Shown in pieces: positions 1 through 5,268 of a stretch of DNA of 11,586 nt. How positions within the stretch are numbered: the first letter of the stretch is position 1; every line of letters begins with the position of its first letter. The translations under genes and the position numbers were made by a program. The notes under the pieces were generated by a model. The model had not been told where the DNA came from, did no database searches, and saw only the letters and a program-made list of their open reading frames with translations. The DNA lies in contig DPCJ01000046.1 of NCBI GenBank assembly GCA_003516705.1, positions 1 to 11,586 of the forward strand. The letters are read 5' to 3'. This DNA is from Prolixibacteraceae bacterium (lineage in GTDB: Bacteria; Bacteroidota; Bacteroidia; Bacteroidales; Prolixibacteraceae).

Positions 1-400
1 CACCGGCAGCCGAAACGATAAAAGAAAAACCTGTGCGTTTGTCGTTGTAGGTATCAAACATGATTCCGGCCATATCGCCATCGTATATGTCGCGCCGCGT
101 CATGCGCAGTGAGATACTGTCGGGGTTATTGTCAAATGATTTTATGCCTACAAACACATTGTTTTCGTCGTACAAAAGTGCGAATTCGGTTCGTTGAGAG
201 GGTGTCCGGCCATTGTAAGGTTCAAACTGAATAAATTCGTTTTCCCAGGTTGCACTCTGCCATTCGGGTTCGGTTAGTTCACCATCGATTGAAAAGTGAC
301 TGCTCTCTGTTTTCTGAACTGAATAATTTCTGATTTTTAAATCCTGTGCCGATACAACAATAACAGCAAAAGTAAAAAGTAACAACAGCGCAATCCTCAT
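1..400 (-). CDS. CBM9-like / DUF5916-type secreted protein, N-terminal part (cut by window start)
   Basis: I translated the minus strand from the ATG at 400-398; the frame stays open to the window edge (133 residues). It starts with a signal peptide: a short basic start, a hydrophobic run of about 15 residues, then VSAQ with likely cleavage before DLKI. From residue about 37 comes the pattern DGELTEPEWQSA, followed by F-Q-F-x-P, a YDENNVFVG segment, an RRD motif and a Dxx-N-D-K-R-T-G-F-S-F segment. This is the usual opening of family-9 carbohydrate-binding-like domains in front of the DUF5916 region of Bacteroidota proteins, which are generally predicted to be exported and outer-membrane associated. 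The rest of the protein lies left of the window, so any barrel or enzyme domain cannot be seen. The substrate is unknown. The start is supported by the signal peptide and an A-rich upstream stretch. The nearest upstream gene (787-1461) also reads on the minus strand but is separated by nearly 400 bp of repeats. Confidence 0.8.
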   Translation of the reverse strand, partial: MRIALLLLFTFAVIVVSAQDLKIRNYSVQKTESSHFSIDGELTEPEWQSATWENEFIQFEPYNGRTPSQRTEFALLYDENNVFVGIKSFDNNPDSISLRMTRRDIYDGDMAGIMFDTYNDKRTGFSFIVSAAG

Positions 401-461
401 AAAAAAGTTTTTTTGAAGTAAGACTGCGTTTTGTTGAAAGTGTTACACAGGGAGGGAAAAA

Positions 462-549
462 ATTGTTGTCATGGTTGTCGTGGTTATCATGGTTGTCAGG
501 TTGTCGTTGTTTTCATTGTTTTCGGGTTATCATGGCTATCATTGTTGTT
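462..549. repeat. Degenerate 9-bp tandem array, consensus ATGGTTRTC
   Basis: Ten consecutive units can be laid out: ATTGTTGTC, ATGGTTGTC, GTGGTTATC, ATGGTTGTC, AGGTTGTC, GTTGTTTTC, ATTGTTTTC, GGGTTATC, ATGGCTATC, ATTGTTGTT. Eight are 9 bp and two are 8 bp. Nine of the ten end in TC. The array is non-coding and lies upstream of the gene starting at 400. Mixed unit lengths and scattered substitutions suggest an old, drifting array, not a recent expansion. Confidence 0.8.
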
Positions 550-601
550 GCCGAATTTGTTGGGTTCCCGGTTTCATAGTAAATTTTACGGGTTAATTCT
601 T

Positions 602-669
602 AACGCAAGGAACGCGGGGAAATCGCAGTGTGCGCAAAGATTTTAAAATCACTTTTCGTGCTTTGCGTT
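602..669. repeat. Imperfect inverted-repeat element (CGCAAAG ... CTTTGCG)
   Basis: The left end, AACGCAAGGAACGCGGGG from 602, and the reverse complement of the right end (651-669) match at about 12 of 19 positions, with the outer AACGCAA exact. A second CGCAAAG (633-639) pairs exactly with CTTTGCG (661-667). The centre contains a 12-bp palindrome, GATTTTAAAATC (639-650). The element could fold into a long imperfect hairpin. It resembles small palindromic intergenic elements; no transposase is present. Function is unknown. Confidence 0.6.
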
Positions 670-687
670 TGAATTTGGTTGTGGGTT

Positions 688-779
688 CCGGCATCCTGTA
701 TCAGTTTTTATCAAGTATCATTTCCATCCAGTATTCAGCATCATTTTTCAACCAACATCCAGCATCCTTCAATCAGTAT
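688..779. repeat. Degenerate ~7-bp array, consensus CCAGTAT / CCAGCAT
   Basis: Units readable in order include CCGGCAT, CCTGTAT, CAAGTAT, CCAGTAT, TCAGCAT, CCAACAT, CCAGCAT and CAGTAT, interrupted by several longer 8-10 bp variants. The array ends just before the stop codon of the membrane-protein gene at 787. It belongs to the same repeat family as the cleaner array at 2726-2802, on the same strand. Confidence 0.7.
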
Positions 780-786
780 CTTTTCT

Positions 787-1461
787 TCATCTTTTCTGAT
801 GATTCATATCGATGCGGATTGCGCCGAGATAAAACAACCACGCAGCAATGGCCATTAGCACATGGCTTACACACAAATAGTCGAACCAGCGGTGGGGTGA
901 GGTTTTGGTCATAAAAAAGAGGGCGGCAACTGCGGCAAATGCAATACCAGCTAAAATATATTTTCCGGCTTCGTTACGGGTTTTCAAAAATAGAAAACCT
1001 TCGAGCGAAAGCACTACAAACATCAGCCCGTAGCCCGAGTGAAACTCAACAAAAAAGAAGTCGAGTGTAACGATGGTAAGTGTGAGAAAAGTTAGAAATT
1101 CGATGATGTTGATTACGCCAAATACCCTTACGATAGCCGGTTTCATCCAGATGCGTGTATGTTCGATGGCGGCGCGTTCAACGAACATAATCGAAATCAT
1201 GCTGGTAATCCAGCCGGGCAGTTTCCAGTAAAAACTGAAAGCATACAAAAACGCATGCCCTATAATTCCACCCAGCAAAGTGGCTACGCCCATCGAAAAG
1301 AAGTAGATTTTGAAATACAAAAAAGTGCGGCCGGTTTTACCCGATTTGTGCAGTTTCCAGGCACTCACAAAACAAACCACCGAAACCAGCAGGTCGGTGA
1401 GGGTAACAATGGGTTCGTCGATGCGCAAACCCCAAAGCGAGATGGTGGTAAGTTCGTTCAT
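787..1461 (-). CDS. Seven-helix membrane protein of unknown function (DUF6962/CREST-like?)
   Basis: A 224-residue protein dominated by hydrophobic segments; seven membrane helices can be placed at roughly residues 17-38, 48-75, 83-103, 110-132, 138-155, 163-181 and 190-215. Polar residues recur inside or next to helices: GHAF in helix 2, an EHTRIW segment after helix 3, EFHSGYG before helix 5, and a final HRWFDYLCVSHVLM segment leading into helix 7. Histidines spaced this way, with a last-helix HxxxxxxxxxxH-like pattern, recall the CREST membrane-hydrolase superfamily and small Bacteroidota families such as DUF6962. I cannot confirm membership and assign no reaction. I chose the ATG at 1461 (MNELTTISLW) because an A-rich tract precedes it. 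The in-frame ATG at 1506 would add 15 residues with a poor context and a lysine/asparagine tail unlike a membrane protein start. The gene stands alone, divergent from the lipoprotein gene at 1732. Confidence 0.75.
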   Translation of the reverse strand: MNELTTISLWGLRIDEPIVTLTDLLVSVVCFVSAWKLHKSGKTGRTFLYFKIYFFSMGVATLLGGIIGHAFLYAFSFYWKLPGWITSMISIMFVERAAIEHTRIWMKPAIVRVFGVINIIEFLTFLTLTIVTLDFFFVEFHSGYGLMFVVLSLEGFLFLKTRNEAGKYILAGIAFAAVAALFFMTKTSPHRWFDYLCVSHVLMAIAAWLFYLGAIRIDMNHQKR

Positions 1462-1602
1462 ATTGTTATTTTTTTTCGGGCAAATCAGCCAAACAAACAA
1501 AGCCATACAACCTTGCTTCGAAAATACAAAATAAATCAGAAGTGGAGTTTGGCTGAAGACGCCTGCTTTTCAACCTGTATGTTAATATTTGAATTGCCTT
1601 CA

Positions 1603-1638
1603 GGGAACCGTTCTTTAAAAAAGAGAACGGTTCTTTTT
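1603..1638 (+). terminator. Terminator-like hairpin with T-run, in a divergent spacer
   Basis: GAACCGTTCT (1605-1614) and AGAACGGTTC (1624-1633) are perfect 10-bp complements. The stem extends by G-T pairs on both sides and is followed by TTTTT (1634-1638), the form of an intrinsic terminator for plus-strand transcription. No plus-strand gene ends upstream: the neighbour at 787-1461 is on the other strand. It could therefore end a short untranslated RNA, act as a leader attenuator for the lipoprotein gene at 1732, or block transcription entering from outside. Confidence 0.6.
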
Positions 1639-1705
1639 AAGGAAGATTTACATGAAATCTGGAATTCGATTTTAATTCCAACTCCTAAAAAGTACAGCAT
1701 TTTGT

Positions 1706-1713
1706 TAGTTTTG
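1706..1713 (+). promoter_or_regulatory. Possible Bacteroidota -7 element (TAGTTTTG)
   Basis: TAGTTTTG fits the TAnnTTTG consensus of the housekeeping sigma factor in Bacteroidota and lies 18 bp before the lipoprotein ATG at 1732. No clear TTTG -33 element is seen at the expected distance, and the leader would be very short, so this is tentative. Confidence 0.3.
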
Positions 1714-1731
1714 CAGCCAAATCAAAAAAGC

Positions 1732-2619
1732 ATGAAACAGGTAATTCTCTATTTTGTTTTTGTTGTTGCTATGCTGGCAGTAGCTTGCAGCGGACCAAAA
1801 GTCGCCAAAACTCCGGCTGTTTCGGGTAAAACCCTTGCCGAAAAGGCTGCAGCTGAAGGCAACTTTGCACAGGCTACAGAAGCATGGAAACAATATTTTG
1901 CTGCATCACCGTTGGAAAAAACGTCGGGTGCCGACTTTGCACAGGCTGCTCAAATGGCTTTTAAAGCCGGCGATGCAACACAGGCAGTGAGTTGGTTTGA
2001 CCAGGCCCGGTATAAAAACCATGCCGATGCCGCGATGTACCTTACACTTGCAGAGATTTACAAAACACAGAAAAATATCTCGAAAGAACTTACTGCGCTT
2101 GAATTTGTAGAAGCCAATTATCCTGAAAGGAAAAGCGAAACAAGTCAGCGGCTTTTTCAGATTTACCACGAAATTAAAGAATCACAAAAAGCGCTGACGG
2201 CTTATGAAAATTTGAGTGAAACTCAAAAACTTGATTTGCCTAATCTGGCTGAGCTTTTCGATGTTAAAAAAGAGCTGAAAGACACTGTGGCCTGTGATGA
2301 ACTCAGTTTGAAAATTTTGGAGAAACAACCCGATAATAGGTCTGCACTGGAATGGAATGCCTGGAAATATTACTGGAAAGGCGAGAACCGCTACCAGCGC
2401 GAAATGAACAAATACAACAGCAACAAAACCAGCAAACAATACAAAATTCTGCTTGAACAACTGGAGTTGTCAACTGCCGATTTTAAAAAGTCGCTGGTTT
2501 ATCTCGAACAACTTTGGAAACAGGAACCGGGAAAAAAATATGCCAGTTACTTTGCCAATATTTACGCCCGTTTTGGCGATGAGGCCAAGGCAAAATCGTA
2601 CGAAAAATATTTGAAGTAG
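1732..2619 (+). CDS. TPR-repeat lipoprotein
   Basis: A 295-residue exported protein. It begins with a lipoprotein signal peptide, a hydrophobic stretch ending in LAVAC, with Cys19 as the predicted lipidated residue followed by SGPK. The rest is almost entirely amphipathic helix with tetratricopeptide character: AEGNFAQATEAWKQYFAASP (about 43-62), FKAGDATQAVSWFDQA (about 81-96), a YLTLAEIYKTQKNISKELTA segment, and FANIYARFGDEAKAKSYEKY at the C-terminus. TPR lipoproteins usually act as periplasmic or outer-membrane scaffolds. No enzyme motif is visible, and no partner can be named from the neighbours. The frame stays open upstream to 1159, but that stretch lies antisense to the membrane-protein gene and lacks protein-like composition. 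The ATG at 1732 gives a perfect signal peptide and is the right start. The gene ends in a convergent spacer filled with repeats. Confidence 0.85.
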   Translation: MKQVILYFVFVVAMLAVACSGPKVAKTPAVSGKTLAEKAAAEGNFAQATEAWKQYFAASPLEKTSGADFAQAAQMAFKAGDATQAVSWFDQARYKNHADAAMYLTLAEIYKTQKNISKELTALEFVEANYPERKSETSQRLFQIYHEIKESQKALTAYENLSETQKLDLPNLAELFDVKKELKDTVACDELSLKILEKQPDNRSALEWNAWKYYWKGENRYQREMNKYNSNKTSKQYKILLEQLELSTADFKKSLVYLEQLWKQEPGKKYASYFANIYARFGDEAKAKSYEKYLK

Positions 2620-2633
2620 GCTGAAGGAAAAAA

Positions 2634-2689
2634 GTGATTGGGTGAATGAGTGAATGAGTGAATGGGTGAATGAGTAATTGGGTGATTGA
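2634..2689. repeat. 8-bp tandem array, 7 units, consensus GTGAATGA
   Basis: Seven contiguous units with no indels: GTGATTGG, GTGAATGA, GTGAATGA, GTGAATGG, GTGAATGA, GTAATTGG, GTGATTGA. It begins 14 bp after the lipoprotein stop codon. Only three positions of the unit vary, so this is the best-preserved array in the window. Read on the minus strand it gives peptides rich in THS/IHP, which are repeat artefacts. Confidence 0.9.
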
Positions 2690-2725
2690 GGTCAAAGGTC
2701 AGAAGGCGGGTGTCCAAATAGTTTG

Positions 2726-2802
2726 CAAGAATCCAGTATCCAAAATCCAGTTTCAAGTATCCAGTTTCGGGTATCGATTTTCCAGCATCGTGTATCCACC
2801 AT
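2726..2802. repeat. 7-bp tandem array, 11 units, consensus CCAGTAT
   Basis: Eleven units in strict 7-bp register: CAAGAAT, CCAGTAT, CCAAAAT, CCAGTTT, CAAGTAT, CCAGTTT, CGGGTAT, CGATTTT, CCAGCAT, CGTGTAT, CCACCAT. The first C and last T are invariant and the interior drifts. It shares its unit with the array at 688-779 and lies in the same convergent spacer as the 8-bp array. No hairpin plus T-run was found here for either flanking gene. Confidence 0.85.
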
Positions 2803-2852
2803 CCGGCAAGCAGGAGTTTCAACCCAAGGTTTTTTACCCGGTTCCCACGGGG

Positions 2853-4502
2853 CTACTGTCCTGATTTCCTCTGGTAAAATACAAACCCGTTTTTTTCGCC
2901 AATCTTCTGAATATCGGGGTACTGGAGCATTCTTTCGGTAAACTGAATTTTAGTAACAAAATACACATCCTTGTCAATATCGCCGGTTAGCAGCCAGTTG
3001 CCATCGTAATAATTCTGGTTTTTGGGTGGGGTAGTGGCGCCATAAAACCATCCGGCATACGATTTAAAATGTATGTTTTTCAAATAAACATCTTCGCCGG
3101 CATGTGATTTATAAAACTCAACCAAGGCATTTTGTGAGTATCGCTCAATGCGCGGAACCACAAGCATAATTACCGAAGTTGTAAACAGCAGTGTGATTAC
3201 CCACAAAGAAACTGCCCGTTTTAGAACATCGGTTTTCGGGACTTTTATAAAAACAAAAATGATGGCTGAGAGAAACAAAATACCTGGTAAAAACTCAAAT
3301 CCGCGCCAACCGCCATCAGCCTGTAAATTGGCCACGGCAAAATCGTCGTGAATCACATTCATGTCGATAACCTGTTGTTTTATTGTATCGACAAACGGCA
3401 GCACTGTAACCGGAATGGTAAAAAGCACAGCCACCGCAATAACAGTTACCGAAACCCAACGGCTCCACTCGTGTTTGTTTTGCCAGGCGTTATAAACAAA
3501 ACCTGCGGCCAGAAATGTAAGCGGGAAATAGGCCAGCGAGGAATAATGAACGATTTTTGTTTTTACAATCGAAAACAGGATAAGCACCACCCAAAACAGG
3601 ATGAGCATCCATTTTTTTGTAAGCCGGTGCAAGTCATTATCAATAGTTTCATTGCGGAATGCTTTCAGTGCAAGAATTGATGTGGGGAAAACAGTAAAAA
3701 ACAACACCACAAAATGGTAACCGAAAAATCCGCCGTGTCCGGCATCTTTTGTCTGGAACAACCGCACCTGGTAAACAATGAAATCGATAACAGTTTCGAG
3801 TTGTCCGTTTAAAATCATCACCACGAACCACGAACCACCCACCAGCGCCAGCATCAGAAAATAAACAAGCACATCCACAAATTTTACTTTCAGCCTGAAT
3901 TTGATAAACAGCAGAAAGATACCTCCGGTTAGCGCAATCAGCAAAAACCCCACGGGGCCTTTGGTAAGAATTGCAAGTCCGGCAAAGGCGCCGGCAAATG
4001 CGGCATTTCTGAGTTTAGCCGAATCGGCGGGGTTTGAATACCTGACAAGAAACCAGATACCCAGAAAAATAAACAGGTTAAACCACGGGTCGATAATGCC
4101 CGATTTAAAGTAGAAAAAGGGCAGAACGGAACCAGCAAAAGCGAGTACCCAAAGCAATCCAAACTGGTTGTCGCGTATTTTACGTCCGATATTAAAGATG
4201 ACAAGCAATGTTGCAATTCCGCAGATGGCGTTGGGGAAACGGGCGGCAAACTCGTTGATGCCAAACATTTTCATGGCTAAAACCTGCATCCAGATAAACA
4301 GCGGTGGCTTTTCCCAGAAAGGCTGAAAATTAATCTGAACTGTGAGATAATCGCCGGTTACAATCATTTCGCGGGCGGCTTCGGCAAAGTTGATTTCATC
4401 CCAGTCGAAAAGGTGAACCCCGCCCAGAAACGGCACGAATAAGAACGCGGCAACGGCTGCAATTATCCAGCTTATTTTAATGTGACTTGTCTTGTTTATC
4501 AT
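2853..4502 (-). CDS. ArnT/PMT-like membrane glycosyltransferase (GT-C fold)
   Basis: A 549-residue polytopic membrane protein. After the first helix comes the periplasmic loop typical of ArnT and protein-mannosyltransferase relatives: FDWDEINFAEAAREM (32-46) with the Asp-Glu pair at 35-36 expected at the active site, then EKPPLFIW (64-71), FGINEFAARFPNAI (80-93), DPW (138-140) and LTKGPVG (179-185). Further helices and KTKIVHYSSLAYFPL (314-328) follow. The last 100 residues look like a soluble periplasmic domain. Members transfer a sugar from a polyprenyl-phosphate donor to lipid A, a lipid or a protein; donor and acceptor cannot be told here. Length and motifs match the ArnT-like group. The start lies one base after the stop of the PAP2 phosphatase gene (TAA-C-ATG), so the two are almost certainly co-transcribed and probably translationally coupled. 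This argues for joint work on lipid-linked sugars or lipid A. Confidence 0.88.
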   Translation of the reverse strand: MINKTSHIKISWIIAAVAAFLFVPFLGGVHLFDWDEINFAEAAREMIVTGDYLTVQINFQPFWEKPPLFIWMQVLAMKMFGINEFAARFPNAICGIATLLVIFNIGRKIRDNQFGLLWVLAFAGSVLPFFYFKSGIIDPWFNLFIFLGIWFLVRYSNPADSAKLRNAAFAGAFAGLAILTKGPVGFLLIALTGGIFLLFIKFRLKVKFVDVLVYFLMLALVGGSWFVVMILNGQLETVIDFIVYQVRLFQTKDAGHGGFFGYHFVVLFFTVFPTSILALKAFRNETIDNDLHRLTKKWMLILFWVVLILFSIVKTKIVHYSSLAYFPLTFLAAGFVYNAWQNKHEWSRWVSVTVIAVAVLFTIPVTVLPFVDTIKQQVIDMNVIHDDFAVANLQADGGWRGFEFLPGILFLSAIIFVFIKVPKTDVLKRAVSLWVITLLFTTSVIMLVVPRIERYSQNALVEFYKSHAGEDVYLKNIHFKSYAGWFYGATTPPKNQNYYDGNWLLTGDIDKDVYFVTKIQFTERMLQYPDIQKIGEKNGFVFYQRKSGQ

Positions 4503-4503
4503 G

Positions 4504-5148
4504 TTATTTTTTTAAGACAGATTTATCGAGCCAGCTTTTTTCAGGTTTACTGAAAAAATAAAAGGCAATAAAAACAGAGGCAACCCCAAAAGCAGAGCCA
4601 GCCACAATATCGATTAAAAAATGTTGCGAAAGATATACCCGTGAGTAGGCCACAACAATTGCAATGGCAAGAAATGTAATTTTAAGCCAGCGGTTTTCAA
4701 CCAAAAGTGCAAGCATAAAAAACAGGTTAAACGCAGTAGTGGTGTGGCCCGAAGGAAAACTTTGAAAGGAGTGCAATTTAACGCCTTCCACAAAATGCAG
4801 CTGGTAAGTTTCGTAAAGTTCGAAATATTTTGATGGGCGGTAAACATCGTGTAAAAGCACTTTTTTAATCAGGTTAATCAGCAGCGATGCACCAAGTGCA
4901 CCGCTTAGAAAAGCCAGTGCGTACCTGTACTTCACAAACAGCAGTCCCACGAAAAGTACGGCAATCAGCACACCGTCGCCAAGATAAGTTGTGTATTTAA
5001 AAAACGTATCGAGCAACGGCGTGTGCATTTGGTTTGAGAAAATATGCAACTGAGCTTTAGGAAAAATAATAAGCAAAACAATGGCTGCTGATAAAATAAG
5101 AATCCAGGGAATCAGAAAACTGCTGTTTTCTTTCATTAATACTTTCAT
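4504..5148 (-). CDS. PAP2-family membrane phosphatase
   Basis: A 214-residue protein with about six membrane helices and all three acid-phosphatase signatures: K96...R104-P105 (one residue longer than the textbook KX6RP spacing), PSGH with H135, and SR(169-170)-x5-H176-x3-D180. Such enzymes remove phosphate from undecaprenyl pyrophosphate, phosphatidylglycerol phosphate or lipid A at the periplasmic face; the substrate is not resolved by the motifs. Several in-frame ATGs exist at 5211, 5169, 5148 and 5136. The one at 5211 lies inside the loop of a terminator hairpin. The one at 5169 follows directly on a possible -7 element (TAATTTCG, 5179-5172). I chose 5148 because it has AGG a few bases upstream and gives the short charged N-terminus (MKVLMKENSSFLIPW) typical of the family. 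The glycosyltransferase gene follows one base after the stop. Confidence 0.88.
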   Translation of the reverse strand: MKVLMKENSSFLIPWILILSAAIVLLIIFPKAQLHIFSNQMHTPLLDTFFKYTTYLGDGVLIAVLFVGLLFVKYRYALAFLSGALGASLLINLIKKVLLHDVYRPSKYFELYETYQLHFVEGVKLHSFQSFPSGHTTTAFNLFFMLALLVENRWLKITFLAIAIVVAYSRVYLSQHFLIDIVAGSAFGVASVFIAFYFFSKPEKSWLDKSVLKK

Positions 5149-5193
5149 GGAACCTGTTTTGCTTTTCATACCGAAATTATTGCTGCAAAATTC

Positions 5194-5225
5194 AAAAAAA
5201 AAACGAAACATGCCGGCTTTTCGTT
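5194..5225 (-). terminator. Probable intrinsic terminator of the H-NOX/kinase operon
   Basis: On the minus strand AACGAAA (5225-5219) and TTTCGTT (5208-5202) form a 7-bp stem around a 10-base loop containing GCCGGC, and the transcript continues into ten consecutive T (5203-5194). It lies about 45 bp after the kinase stop codon. It implies that the PAP2/glycosyltransferase pair has its own promoter. An alternative stem, CCGG-9 nt-CCGG, overlaps it upstream. Confidence 0.6.
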
Positions 5226-5268
5226 CCGGATGTTTACGAAGATGCAGTTTTCTGTTTTATTAAAACAT

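Larger units (their letters stand above)
401..786. other. Gene-free, repeat-rich intergenic region
   Basis: About 386 bp between the 3' end of the membrane-protein gene (787) and the 5' end of the secreted-protein gene (400). It contains three unrelated repeat blocks in series: a 9-bp degenerate array (462-549), an imperfect inverted repeat built on CGCAAAG/CTTTGCG (602-669), and a 7-bp-type degenerate array (688-779). The short open frames here translate to low-complexity peptides dictated by the repeats and have no start context, so I call no gene. The promoter of the gene starting at 400 should lie near 401-450, but I see no convincing Bacteroidota -33/-7 pair. Confidence 0.7.

Noticed and set aside
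431..914. Short plus-strand open frames across the repeat region
   Set aside because: Their peptides are set by the 9-bp and 7-bp repeats, and the second runs into the antisense of the membrane-protein gene; no start context or family match.
1462..1506. ATG at 1506 as start of the seven-helix protein
   Set aside because: The added 15 residues precede an A-rich tract that suits the ATG at 1461 better; it cannot be fully excluded.
1159..1731. Upstream extension of the lipoprotein reading frame
   Set aside because: It is antisense to the membrane-protein gene, has no coding-like composition, and would bury a perfect lipoprotein signal peptide at residue 192.
462..2802. CRISPR array
   Set aside because: Units are 7-9 bp, contiguous and without spacers; no cas genes are present.
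2483..2822. Minus-strand open frames giving THS/IHP-rich peptides
   Set aside because: Translation of the 8-bp and 7-bp arrays, partly antisense to the lipoprotein gene.
2821..2852. Terminator after the glycosyltransferase gene (CCCG...CGGG)
   Set aside because: The stem is only four base pairs and is followed by A residues, not T, on the minus strand.
5149..5211. ATG at 5211 as start of the PAP2 phosphatase
   Set aside because: It lies in the loop of the terminator hairpin downstream of the kinase gene and gives an atypical Phe/Asn-rich N-terminus.
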